Positions 6,919 to 15,020 of a DNA stretch of 20,543 nt are shown in pieces. A program made the position numbers and the translations under genes. Position 1 is the stretch's first letter. Each line of letters starts with the position of its first letter. The notes below the pieces were generated by a model. That model ran no database searches, was not told the origin of the DNA, and worked only from the letters and a program-made list of their open reading frames with translations. Origin of the DNA: Pseudomonadota bacterium (GTDB lineage Bacteria > Myxococcota > Polyangia > Polyangiales > Polyangiaceae); assembly GCA_023419055.1 (NCBI GenBank), contig JAEZYO010000624.1, positions 1-20,543 on the forward strand. Reading direction: 5' to 3'.

Positions 6919-7830
6919 TTAGCCGTTGGTCAAAGCTGGACGACCGCGCTCCGCGCTGACGATCGCTTGCACGGCGCCTTCGACGCGCTCGTAGGCGGAG
7001 TCGAGCGCCTCACCCTCGCCGTCGAACAGATCCTCGGGCTGGAGGGGCTGACCGATCGTGATCCGCACTGACCATGGCACCCAGGGCACCTGGTTCAGCG
7101 GTAAGATCAGCCACAGCCAAGCCAAGACGAGGGTGACCCACCAGTTGAGGATCGGGCCGAACCACGCCAGTGCGACAACGCCTGCGACCCCGAGTACGGT
7201 AAGGGGATACCGCTTGATCCCCGCAAGATGTGGCAGGACGAGCAGGCGAGGCAGGAGCCAGTCCGAGCGCCAAAGCACCGGTGCGGTGTAGTGGCTCCCG
7301 CGGATCCCCATCGGCACTATCGGGACGCCTGCGTGTCGCGCGATCTTCAGGAACCCTTTGCGTCCCGCGAACTGAACCTGACTGGCCTCCCAAATCGGCC
7401 GTCCAGCTTCGTGGTCCCCGCCGGGAAAGACGAGTACCGGTGTGCCACCTCGAAGTGTCGCTTCTGCGTCCTCGTAGGTCGAAGGGATCGCTCCGAGCCG
7501 ACGCATCCAGCCGCCCATCGGCCAGGAGCGCATCGACATCGGGTGTACCATCGCGGCGATGGGTCGCTCGCGCCCGAACGGCACCAAGTAGCAGACCACG
7601 AACGACGAAATGTCTGCGAGCCCCATCCCCGAGTGATTCCCGACCAAAAGGAACGGGCCGCTCGGTAGGTTCTCGAGGCCGTGGACGGATGGCCTGAACG
7701 CCAGACGAACAAGCGGTCCGACGTACCGACGCCATCGTTCGAGCGCGCGAGGATCCGGAGCTGGCTTCGTCGGTGAAGGCGTCGTCACGGCGGGAGTGTG
7801 ACCAATAACTCGAGCGAGTGCACCGGCCAC
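6919..7830 (-). CDS. lysophospholipid acyltransferase family protein (PlsC-like)
   Basis: This 303-residue membrane-associated acyltransferase probably transfers an acyl chain to a lysophospholipid or another lipid acceptor. Block I is GNHSGMGLAD (N65, H66, D73), block III is FPGGDHE (135-141, in place of FPEG), and block IV is IVPMGIRG (171-178). The catalytic histidine and aspartate are six residues apart instead of the textbook four; spacing is looser in some subfamilies. Hydrophobic stretches at about 210-226 and 229-246 could be membrane helices. The GTG start at 7828-7830 has only a weak GAAAG upstream. The gene stands alone between two plus-strand units and ends 4 bp from the TonB receptor gene. 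The exact substrate cannot be told. Confidence 0.85.
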   Translation of the reverse strand: MAGALARVIGHTPAVTTPSPTKPAPDPRALERWRRYVGPLVRLAFRPSVHGLENLPSGPFLLVGNHSGMGLADISSFVVCYLVPFGRERPIAAMVHPMSMRSWPMGGWMRRLGAIPSTYEDAEATLRGGTPVLVFPGGDHEAGRPIWEASQVQFAGRKGFLKIARHAGVPIVPMGIRGSHYTAPVLWRSDWLLPRLLVLPHLAGIKRYPLTVLGVAGVVALAWFGPILNWWVTLVLAWLWLILPLNQVPWVPWSVRITIGQPLQPEDLFDGEGEALDSAYERVEGAVQAIVSAERGRPALTNG

Positions 7831-7854
7831 CTTTCGTCGAATCTGCCAACTTGA

Positions 7855-7886
7855 ATTATAGGCTTCACCTGATGTCAGAGCTCTGA
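7855..7886 (-). promoter_or_regulatory. possible promoter and operator of the acyltransferase gene
   Basis: On the minus strand an exact TATAAT (7855-7860) lies 24 nt upstream of the GTG start, which would give a short leader of about 18 nt. No good -35 box sits 16-18 nt further up. In its place a 12-bp perfect palindrome, TCAGAGCTCTGA (7875-7886), covers that area and could be a regulator site. The rest of the 213-bp divergent gap (7831-8043) shows only a weak TTGACC (7896-7901) for the plus-strand operon, without a convincing -10 box. Confidence 0.35.
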
Positions 7887-8043
7887 TCGTCCGAATTGAC
7901 CGATATCCCAGATCCTACTACTTGTGGGCGCGGCGGTACGGAAAGCCTCATCGGGAGCGGAGCTTCGATGTGTCGAGCTTCGGGCCGTGTTGACCGCTCA
8001 GCGGGGCGCTTCCGGCAGCTTTCATCCTTGAAGGTGGAGTCGA

Positions 8044-8667
8044 ATGATCATGGATTTGTCCAAGTTCTTGGTCGCGCTTGCGGCGCTGGGTCCGTTCCTG
8101 TCCGCGTGTGGCGATGATGGTGGCGACGATACTCCGGGCAGTGAGAGCTCTGCTGGAACGAGCAACTCCTCCGGTGGCAAAGGCGGAACCTCGTCGAGTG
8201 GTGGAGGTGGCGGTACGGGCGCCGAGGGCGAGGACGTGACGACCTGCGAAGCTCGCGCGTGCGATGAAGATGCCACCATCGACTTCGACTTCACGGGGAA
8301 TTGGTCCGAAGCCATCGTTTTTACGTCTAACGACTGCGAGGACTCGATCCAGGATTTGTTGCCGCCCGCGTTCACGAACGAGGAGGCGAACTTCGAGGGC
8401 GAGATCGTGGGCGGGTGCATTCGTGCGGAGCACGATCCGAGTATCTACACAGGGGCGATCGAGGCCGATCTGAGCGGTGCTCGTTACTGCGGAATCGCTT
8501 CGGTGCCCGTCGATGAGAACGGGACGATGATGCAAATCATCAATCACGTCACCTGGACGAGCATCGAAGAGCACGAAATCAAGGGCGTGTCCGCGATCTA
8601 CCTCCCGCTCGCTGGTTGCACGCTGCACGGCGACTACTCGTTGAAGCGTTCGGCCGCCGACGACTAG
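8044..8667 (+). CDS. lipoprotein of unknown function
   Basis: This 207-residue protein starts with a short signal peptide ending in the lipobox LSAC (Cys at about residue 22), so it should be lipidated and held at a membrane, probably the outer one. An acidic stretch (GDDGGDDTPGSES) and a Ser/Gly-rich linker to about residue 60 lead to a globular domain of about 140 residues with six cysteines that could form disulfides (TTCEARACDE, NDCEDS, GGCIRAEH, YCGIAS, AGCTLHG). I do not recognise the fold. An AAGGTGGAG ribosome-binding site (8031-8039) is 4 nt from ATG 8044 and 10 nt from ATG 8050, so the start may be two codons downstream. It is the first gene of the operon; the next starts 15 nt after its stop. 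Confidence 0.85.
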   Translation: MIMDLSKFLVALAALGPFLSACGDDGGDDTPGSESSAGTSNSSGGKGGTSSSGGGGGTGAEGEDVTTCEARACDEDATIDFDFTGNWSEAIVFTSNDCEDSIQDLLPPAFTNEEANFEGEIVGGCIRAEHDPSIYTGAIEADLSGARYCGIASVPVDENGTMMQIINHVTWTSIEEHEIKGVSAIYLPLAGCTLHGDYSLKRSAADD

Positions 8668-8682
8668 ACCCGGAGCCATGCC

Positions 8683-10329
8683 ATGAAACGCACGGTCGGG
8701 TTGCTCGCGTTCACTTTGGCGGCCTTCTCGGCCGCTGCGTTTGGCGCCACGGGTTGTAGCAGCACGGACGAGCCCCCGACCTGCGCCTCCACCGCTGCTG
8801 GTTGCGGTGGACCCTCCAGCGGCGAGGGCGCCCCTACGACCCAGTTTCCGCGCCTCACCCATGTCCAGTGGGAAAACGCGGTCGCTGATCTCTTCGGGAC
8901 GACGGAGCTCGGCGATCTGTCGCGCACGTTCCGGAGCGATCCGAACCAACAAGGGTACTTGTTCGACAGTGACATCAACTCGCTCGTGGTCGACCAGGCA
9001 CTATGGCAGGCGTACCAGGCCGCGGCGAATGAGGTAGCGGCCTTCGTGGTCAGCAAGCCCGAGCTTCTCGAGCGTTTGACGCCGGTCGACGTCGAGCCCG
9101 AGGAGATGGGCCGCGCGTTCATCGAAGAGTTCGGCGAGAAGGTGCATCGGCGGCCACTGACCGATGCACAAGTAGAGGACTACCTCACGCTCTACGCGAG
9201 TGGTGCCGAGGTATTCCCAGAGCTCTCGCCGTTCGAGGCCGGGGTGCGTCTGCTCGTGCAGGCGTTCCTCCAGTCGCCTTACTTTATCTATCGAGTCGAG
9301 GGAGCGCAGGCTGACGGCGCTCTCGACTCGTACGAGATCGGAGCGCGGCTCTCGTTCACGCTCTGGGATACGATGCCGGACGACGCCCTGCTTCGCGCGG
9401 CAGAGTCGGGGGAACTCTCGGATCCCGCGGCGGTTGCGGAGCAAGCCCGGCGCTTGCTCGATTCTGAGCGCGCGCGGCCGGTCCTGCGCAGAATGCACTC
9501 GCTCTTGCTCGACATCGAGCGGTACCGGGGGATCCTACGATACCCCTACGAGACTCTGCCGGACATGGCCGAGGAAGAGCACCGGCTATTCGTCGAGCAC
9601 GTCCTCTTCGAGCGGCACGGGACATTCGCCGACTTGTTGACGTCGACGGAGACGTTTGCGAACTCGACGCTCGCCGAGCTCTATGGCCTCGAAGGTGACT
9701 TCGGCGACGATTTTCGTCTCGTCGAGCTCGATCCGTCGCAGCGTAGCGGGTTCCTCACGCAGGTCGGATTCCTCGGGTCGAACGCCAACACGGGTGTGCC
9801 GGATCCCATTCACCGCGGGGTCTTCATCGCCCGCCGCCTCGCGTGCATCGACATCGCGATGCCGCCCGACAATATTCCGCCGCTTCCGCCTGCGGATGGT
9901 CGAACGAATCGTGAAACGGTCGCGGCTCACACGGAATCGAAAGGCTCCGTGTGTGCAGGCTGTCACGCGGGATTCATCAATCCCTTCGGGTTCCCGTTCG
10001 AGTACTACGACGGCCTCGGCCGCTACCGCACCGAGGACAATGGTCATCCGGTGGATGGGACCTCGGCTCCCGCTCTCGCAGAGAACCCCTCGGTTGCGAA
10101 CGGCGTCGAGCTCGCGAATGCCCTGGCGAGCAGCCGTGAGGTTCACGACTGCTACGCCCGACACCTTTTCGAGTTCACGTTCGGGCGTCTGAGCACACCG
10201 AAGGATCAGGCCCTGATCGACGTCGCTGCGGAGCATTCGTTCAACGAAAACGCGCCAATCCTGGACCTCGTGGCCGAACTCGTTTCGAGCCCTGAGTTCT
10301 TGAGGGGCGGCCCGGAGACCTCGCCATGA
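8683..10329 (+). CDS. DUF1592/DUF1588-type protein with a CxxCH motif
   Basis: This 548-residue exported protein has a signal peptide and a possible lipobox, ATGC, with Cys25. The order matches the DUF1587-DUF1595-DUF1592-DUF1588-DUF1585 proteins: FPRLTHVQWENAVADLFG (about 55-72), HRRPLTDAQVEDYLTLYASG (155-174) with LQSPYFIYRVE (197-207), LSFTLWDTMPDDALLRAA (223-240), RSGFLTQVGFLGSNANTG (354-371) with VCAGCHAGFINPFGFPFEYYD (423-443), and a C-terminal FTFGRLSTPKDQALI. C424, C427 and H428 form a CxxCH, so a covalent c-type heme is plausible in the periplasm or at the cell surface. The biochemical role is unknown. Its ATG has GGAG 7 nt upstream, and its stop overlaps the next gene's start as ATGA, indicating coupled translation with its usual DUF1552 partner. 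Confidence 0.92.
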   Translation: MKRTVGLLAFTLAAFSAAAFGATGCSSTDEPPTCASTAAGCGGPSSGEGAPTTQFPRLTHVQWENAVADLFGTTELGDLSRTFRSDPNQQGYLFDSDINSLVVDQALWQAYQAAANEVAAFVVSKPELLERLTPVDVEPEEMGRAFIEEFGEKVHRRPLTDAQVEDYLTLYASGAEVFPELSPFEAGVRLLVQAFLQSPYFIYRVEGAQADGALDSYEIGARLSFTLWDTMPDDALLRAAESGELSDPAAVAEQARRLLDSERARPVLRRMHSLLLDIERYRGILRYPYETLPDMAEEEHRLFVEHVLFERHGTFADLLTSTETFANSTLAELYGLEGDFGDDFRLVELDPSQRSGFLTQVGFLGSNANTGVPDPIHRGVFIARRLACIDIAMPPDNIPPLPPADGRTNRETVAAHTESKGSVCAGCHAGFINPFGFPFEYYDGLGRYRTEDNGHPVDGTSAPALAENPSVANGVELANALASSREVHDCYARHLFEFTFGRLSTPKDQALIDVAAEHSFNENAPILDLVAELVSSPEFLRGGPETSP

Positions 10330-11762
10330 CAGCCGATCGCACGCTATCTCGACGCCTCGTTCTGAGTGGGCTCGGTGGAGCCTTGCTGGGTCTGCCGCTG
10401 CTCGAGAGCTGGCCGGGACCCGCCAAAGCCCAGGCTCAGAGCGAGCCGGAGCCGTTCGCGATCTTCTTCAGGCAAGCTTGCGGTGTCGCGACGGCGCAGC
10501 TGACGGCATCGAGCGGCGCGGAGCCGGAGCGCTTCTGGCCCCGGCAGGCCGGGCCTTTCACGGCGGAGAACGTCGAGGGCCGAGCGATCGAGGAGCTGAA
10601 CGAATACCTTTCCCAGTCACTCCTGGTCGGCGTCAACAAGCAGAACTTCAACGACTACGCCGATCCTCACGCCATCGGAGCGCAGCAGGGCCTGACTGGT
10701 CGTGGGCCGACCATCGAGACGGCTGGCAAATCGGGCCAAACTGAGGCCGACGGCGAATCTCTGGATCACCGCATCGGCCGCGAATTGAACCCCGAAGGGC
10801 GCGACTCGCTCTTCCTCTACACCGGGCCAGAAGCAGGCTGGCTCGGCGGGGCGTGCATTTCATACCGCGCCGCGGGCGTGCGGCGTGCAGGGATCCGGAA
10901 TCCCTGGACCGCGTACCAGGTGATCACGGGGGGCACCGGTGGTTTGAGCCCCGACGCTGCCGAGCAGGTGGCTCGGGGGCAGAAGAGCGTGAACGACCTG
11001 GTGCGCGGACAGCTGCAGACACTGATGAGCCGCTCGACTCTCAGCGCCGCCGACCGGCAGCGGCTCGATCTGCACTTGACGGCCGTGCGCGAGCTGGAAG
11101 TGGGGCTCAGCTGTCGTCTGGAAGAAGACGCGCTCGAACGTCTACAGACGGGTAGCTCGGTCTTCGAGAGCACCGATCACGACGCCATCATCCAAAATAC
11201 TCAGCTTCACGCCGAGGTCGCCGCGCTTGCCATCGCGTGCGGTCACACTCGGTCGGTGTGCATCCAGATCGGTGAAGGCAACTCGGGGAGCTTGCGGTTT
11301 CGAGATCCAGACACCGGCGCGCTGATGAACAACTACCACTTCATCTCGCATCGCGTCACTTCGGACGCCGACGTCGGCCAGACGATCACGGGCGCGGACG
11401 TGCTGCATCACCACATCGATCGCTACCACGCGCAGATGTTCCGGTACCTGCTCGACCAGCTCAGCGCACACGAGACTCCAGGCGGGAACTCACTCTTGAG
11501 CCGCGGTGTCGCTGTGTGGCTCAACGACAACGCGAACGGGCCCGCGCACAGCATCAAGAACGTCCCGTTCCTTCTATGCGGAAGCGCGGGCGGCTTCTTC
11601 AAGCAGGGCGAGTACGTCGCGCTCGACGGTTACGAGAACCTTTGTCAGGTCCTCACCACGATCGGCGCGGCAGTCGGCCTGAAGGGTGAAGATGGCGAAC
11701 CGCTGCAAGAGTTCGGGGATCCCGAGCTCACTCAGGGGATTCGCACGGAGATGCTCGCGTAG
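10326..11762 (+). CDS. DUF1552 family protein, Tat-exported
   Basis: This 478-residue protein belongs to the family that regularly accompanies DUF1592-type proteins. Residues 8-36 look like a Tat signal (SRRLVLSGLGGALLGLPLLE, then AKAQA), so it is probably exported folded, perhaps with a cofactor. The family's HxxSHH hallmark is present as HFISHR (338-343), with the last histidine replaced by arginine. Other conserved stretches are TQLHAEVAALAIACGHTRSVCIQIG (292-316), the HHHIDRYH cluster (361-368) and GVAVWLNDNANGPAHSIKNVPFLLCG. The histidine clusters suggest metal binding, but no activity is established. Translation is coupled to the upstream gene by a 4-bp overlap, and the ABC permease gene begins 6 nt after its stop. 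Confidence 0.92.
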   Translation: MTADRTLSRRLVLSGLGGALLGLPLLESWPGPAKAQAQSEPEPFAIFFRQACGVATAQLTASSGAEPERFWPRQAGPFTAENVEGRAIEELNEYLSQSLLVGVNKQNFNDYADPHAIGAQQGLTGRGPTIETAGKSGQTEADGESLDHRIGRELNPEGRDSLFLYTGPEAGWLGGACISYRAAGVRRAGIRNPWTAYQVITGGTGGLSPDAAEQVARGQKSVNDLVRGQLQTLMSRSTLSAADRQRLDLHLTAVRELEVGLSCRLEEDALERLQTGSSVFESTDHDAIIQNTQLHAEVAALAIACGHTRSVCIQIGEGNSGSLRFRDPDTGALMNNYHFISHRVTSDADVGQTITGADVLHHHIDRYHAQMFRYLLDQLSAHETPGGNSLLSRGVAVWLNDNANGPAHSIKNVPFLLCGSAGGFFKQGEYVALDGYENLCQVLTTIGAAVGLKGEDGEPLQEFGDPELTQGIRTEMLA

Positions 11763-11768
11763 GGCGCG

Positions 11769-12893
11769 ATGTTCGAGCTCGCCTGGCGCAATCTTCTGCA
11801 TGACAAGGTGCGCCTGGCGGTAACCCTGACGGGGATCGTGTTCGCGGTCGTCCTGATGGTGGTGGAGCTCGGCTTGTTCGTCGGCTTCACCAAAGCGACC
11901 TCGAGCATCATCGACCACTCCAGAGCCGACTTGTGGGTCACGTCGAAGAACGTTCCGTACATCGAGGTCGGAGTCCCGTTCAACGAGCGCAAGCTCTACA
12001 AAGTGCGGACGGTGCCCGGGGTGCGGACGGCGGAGCGGTTCGTGAGCCGTTGGTCGGCGTGGAAACATCCGGACGGTCGCAACGAGTCCATTCAGGTCAT
12101 CGGGTTCGTGCCGGGGTCGACCCTTGCTGGGCCCTGGAACGTAGTGGCGGGCAGCGTTGACGACCTCCGGATCGCGGATGGCGTGGTCGTGGACGAGCTC
12201 TACCGCGAGAAGCTCGGTGTGAAGCAGCTCGGCGACGTCTTCGAGATCAACGGCCGGCGCGCACGGGTCGTCGCCTTCACGAGTGGGATCCGCGCGTTCA
12301 CCACGGCACCGTACGTGTTCACGACGTTCAAGCGGGCGCAGGACTACACACGCCTCGATGCGGACCAAACGATCTACGGCTTGGTCGAGCTCGAACCTGG
12401 AGCAGACGTAGAGGCCGTGCGCGACCGCATTCTGGCCTCAGTCCCTGGTGTTGACGTGGTCAGCGTCCCGGAGTTCAGCCAGATGACCCGCACGTACTGG
12501 ATGTTCACGACCGGTGCAGGAGTGGCTTTGCTGATCGCCGGCATACTGGGCCTCGTGGTCGGGTTCGTGATCGTGGCGCAGACGATCTACGCGACCACCA
12601 TGGAGCGTCAGCGTGAGTTCGGCACGCTCAAGGCGATCGGCGCCCCCAACCTTTACGTCTACAAGGTCATCGTTCAGCAAGCGGTCCTGAGCGCCGCCGT
12701 TGGCTATCCGATCGGGATGATCGTGAGCGGGGTCCTGATCGCGCTCGGTAGCAAAGGTGGCGCGGCGATCGTGGTGCCTTGGCAGCTCGCGCTCTTGATG
12801 TTCGTGGTGACCTTGGTGATGTGCGTCGGCGCGGCCATGGTCTCGATTCACAAAGTGACTCGCCTCGACCCAGCCATGGTCTTCAAGGGTTGA
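11769..12893 (+). CDS. ABC exporter permease, FtsX/DevC type
   Basis: This 374-residue inner-membrane permease has the MacB/FtsX four-helix layout. One N-terminal helix (about 15-38; VTLTGIVFAVVLMVVELGLFVGF) is followed by a large periplasmic domain (about 40-250). Three C-terminal helices come at about 253-283, 303-330 and 338-362, with the cytoplasmic coupling segment MERQREFGTLKAIGAP at about 278-293. The overall pattern resembles DevC, the permease of the DevBCA glycolipid exporter of cyanobacteria. It is followed by an ATPase gene after 1 nt and then an adaptor gene, so the three form one tripartite exporter. The cargo is unknown; the upstream exported proteins are operon partners, not evident cargo. 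Confidence 0.9.
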   Translation: MFELAWRNLLHDKVRLAVTLTGIVFAVVLMVVELGLFVGFTKATSSIIDHSRADLWVTSKNVPYIEVGVPFNERKLYKVRTVPGVRTAERFVSRWSAWKHPDGRNESIQVIGFVPGSTLAGPWNVVAGSVDDLRIADGVVVDELYREKLGVKQLGDVFEINGRRARVVAFTSGIRAFTTAPYVFTTFKRAQDYTRLDADQTIYGLVELEPGADVEAVRDRILASVPGVDVVSVPEFSQMTRTYWMFTTGAGVALLIAGILGLVVGFVIVAQTIYATTMERQREFGTLKAIGAPNLYVYKVIVQQAVLSAAVGYPIGMIVSGVLIALGSKGGAAIVVPWQLALLMFVVTLVMCVGAAMVSIHKVTRLDPAMVFKG

Positions 12894-12894
12894 A

Positions 12895-13653
12895 ATGGAG
12901 CCGGTTCTCTCCGTTCGCGACGTAACGAAGACCTTCGGGGAGGGTCCGAGCAGCGTCGCTGCGCTTCGAGGTGTGAGCCTGGACGTGCATCGCGGTGAGG
13001 TCGTGCTGCTCATGGGCCCTTCCGGAAGCGGCAAGACGACGCTGCTTTCGGTCATGGGCTGCATGCTTCGGCCAACGTCGGGCAGTGTCGTCGTCGCCGG
13101 CCGTGATGTGTCCCACTTGACCGAAAAAGAGTTGCCTCGCGTCCGTCTCGACCACATCGGTTTCGTGTTCCAAGGCTTCAACCTGTTTCCGACGCTCAAC
13201 GCACGCCAAAACCTCGAGCTGATGCTCGACCTCAAGGGCGTACCGGTCGGAGAAAGGCGCCGAGAAGCGGAGGTCTTGCTCGACCGAGTGGGGCTTTCGG
13301 CCAAATACGACGCCCTGCCGGCGAACCTGAGTGGCGGCCAGAAGCAGCGCGTCGCCATCGCCCGGGCTTTGGTCGGTCGCTCCACGGTGCTGCTCGCGGA
13401 CGAACCCACTGCAGCACTCGACACTCAGACGGGTCGCCAAGTACTCGAGCTGCTGCGTTCGGCCGCGCGTGACCAAGAGCGGGCTGTCGTGATCGTGAGC
13501 CATGACAGCCGCACAGTCGAGTTCGCCGACCGCACGATCGGTATGGAGGACGGTCGGATCGTCGATCGCGGCACGGTCGTGAGCTCGCACCGGCCGAGCA
13601 GCAAGGCGCCCGTCGCTCCAAGTGAAGTCAGCGCAGCGCAGGAAGCGCCATGA
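12895..13653 (+). CDS. ABC exporter ATP-binding subunit, MacB/LolD/DevA type
   Basis: This 252-residue ATPase powers the exporter. Walker A is GPSGSGKT (41-48), the Q-loop glutamine is Q93 in VFQGFNLFPT, the signature is LSGGQ (145-149), Walker B is VLLADE (165-170) with PTAALD following, and the switch histidine is H203 in IVSHD. The LFPTLNARQNLELM stretch and the 'RVRLDHIGFVFQ' block are typical of the MacB/LolD/DevA group. A C-terminal tail of about 25 residues rich in Ser, Pro and Ala extends past the usual end. The ATG starts 1 nt after the permease stop, and the 3' end overlaps the adaptor start by 4 bp, so the subunits are translationally coupled. Confidence 0.95.
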   Translation: MEPVLSVRDVTKTFGEGPSSVAALRGVSLDVHRGEVVLLMGPSGSGKTTLLSVMGCMLRPTSGSVVVAGRDVSHLTEKELPRVRLDHIGFVFQGFNLFPTLNARQNLELMLDLKGVPVGERRREAEVLLDRVGLSAKYDALPANLSGGQKQRVAIARALVGRSTVLLADEPTAALDTQTGRQVLELLRSAARDQERAVVIVSHDSRTVEFADRTIGMEDGRIVDRGTVVSSHRPSSKAPVAPSEVSAAQEAP

Positions 13654-14810
13654 GCTACCAGTCGATCTACCTTCGCGCGACAGACCTGCATCGTCGCATT
13701 CCTCATCGTCGCGCGATCCTTCTAGGCTCCGCGGTTCTCATAGCTTCTGCATGCACGGCGTTGCTCATGAACGCGGGTGACGCTCGAGAGCAAGCCGATG
13801 CCGCGGAACGCGACAAGCCGCGCATCGTCGCCGCTGGACCAGGGCGCATCGAGCCGAGCTCGGAGGACATCAAGCTTGGAGCGGAGCTCAACGGGAGGCT
13901 CGTCGAGGTCCGCGTGGAAGAAGGCGACACTATCACCCGTGGCCAGATTCTCGCCGTGCTCGAGAACGCTGAGTACGCGGCTTCCGTGCGCTCCGCGGAG
14001 GCTGAGGTCAGGATGAAGGAAGCAGCCCTCCGCAAGCTCATGAACGGCGCGCGAGTACAAGAGCGTTCGGTCGCAATTGCCGCGACGAACGAGGCGGAGG
14101 CGGTGTTCAAGAACGCCGAGCTCGAACTCGATCGTCGTCGCAAGCTCTCGGCTGAGCAAGCCATCTCGAAGACAGAGCTCGACTCCTACGTGAGAGCAGA
14201 GCGGGTGGCTCGCGCACAACTGCAGCGAGCACGCCAACAGCAGTCCTTGATCGTCGATCCGGCCCGGGAAGAGGATCGCGCGATGGCCGAGGCAGAACTC
14301 GATTTGTCGCGCGCTCGTCTGGAAGAGGCGCGTGCCAGGTACGAGAAAACTTTCGTTCGGTCGCCCATCGATGGAAGCGTGCTCCGCAAGCATCATCGGG
14401 CAGGGGAGAGCGTTTCGAGCTCTTCTGCGCTGCCGGATCCGATCCTCACGGTCGGCAACACACAGACGCTTCGTGTACGCATCGAGATCGACGAGACCGA
14501 CATCGGCCGGGTGCGCGTCAAGCACCGAGCCTATGTAGGGGCCGACGCGTTTGGCTCGCGCAAGTTCTGGGGCACGGTCGTCCAGATCGGCGAGCAGCTC
14601 GGCCGTAGGAACATCCGAACCGATCAGCCCACCGAGCGCGTCGACAACAACGTGCTCGAGATTCTCGCTGATCTCGATCCCGGCGCAGAGCTTCCGGTGG
14701 GGCTACGCGTCGACGCCTTCATCGTCGAGGGACCGGCGGGAACGAAGCACGTCCCGAGCTCACGTCCGTTGGCCGCGGAAGCGCGTCGCGAGCCGTCACC
14801 TTCGAAGTGA
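13650..14810 (+). CDS. HlyD/DevB-type membrane fusion (adaptor) protein
   Basis: This 386-residue adaptor should bridge the inner-membrane permease to an outer-membrane channel. One N-terminal anchor helix (about 22-41; AILLGSAVLIASACTALLM) is followed by the split lipoyl/barrel-sandwich domain (GRIEPSSEDIKLGAELNGRL, VRVEEGDTITRGQILAVLEN; about 65-106). A long alpha-hairpin rich in Ala, Glu and Arg spans about 108-228, then come the second lipoyl half (TFVRSPIDGSVLRKHHRAGE), a beta-barrel domain and a Ser/Pro-rich tail. The layout matches DevB. No TolC-like channel gene is in the window, so the outer-membrane partner must be encoded elsewhere. The ATGA overlap with the ATPase gene couples their translation. 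Confidence 0.93.
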   Translation: MSYQSIYLRATDLHRRIPHRRAILLGSAVLIASACTALLMNAGDAREQADAAERDKPRIVAAGPGRIEPSSEDIKLGAELNGRLVEVRVEEGDTITRGQILAVLENAEYAASVRSAEAEVRMKEAALRKLMNGARVQERSVAIAATNEAEAVFKNAELELDRRRKLSAEQAISKTELDSYVRAERVARAQLQRARQQQSLIVDPAREEDRAMAEAELDLSRARLEEARARYEKTFVRSPIDGSVLRKHHRAGESVSSSSALPDPILTVGNTQTLRVRIEIDETDIGRVRVKHRAYVGADAFGSRKFWGTVVQIGEQLGRRNIRTDQPTERVDNNVLEILADLDPGAELPVGLRVDAFIVEGPAGTKHVPSSRPLAAEARREPSPSK

Positions 14811-15007
14811 GTCCCATCATGACCTTCAAGCACTTCTTGCCGCTCCTCGGCTTCATCGTTCCGACCGTGGTCATCGGCTACGGCTTCGTCATTCCCAGGA
14901 GCTGCATCTCCGGCGTGAACGAACTCACGGTCGGCTTTGGCGCCACGCTCGTCGGAGCGTGTGTGACGTATCTGCTCGGGCTGCGGGCAGTCTTGCCCAG
15001 AAGCTGA
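14807..15007 (+). CDS. small two-helix membrane protein, end of the exporter operon
   Basis: This is a 66-residue reading frame starting with GTG inside the adaptor's last codons (GTGA overlap, 14807-14810); an in-frame ATG at 14819 would give 62 residues. It contains two hydrophobic segments, about 9-27 (LPLLGFIVPTVVIGYGFVI) and 42-60 (VGFGATLVGACVTYLLGLR), joined by a short loop with a cysteine (PRSCISGVNE). Coupling to the adaptor and two clean membrane helices make it likely to be real. I do not recognise a family. It could be an accessory or stabilising subunit of the exporter. The gene ends 13 bp before the convergent permease gene. Confidence 0.7.
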   Translation: MSPIMTFKHFLPLLGFIVPTVVIGYGFVIPRSCISGVNELTVGFGATLVGACVTYLLGLRAVLPRS

Positions 15008-15020
15008 GCGTGCAGTCGAC

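Noticed and set aside
7896..8043. Promoter TTGACC for the lipoprotein operon, and a small reading frame from 7896
   Set aside because: No acceptable -10 box follows at 15-18 nt, and the small frame runs out of frame over the lipoprotein start with no ribosome-binding site.
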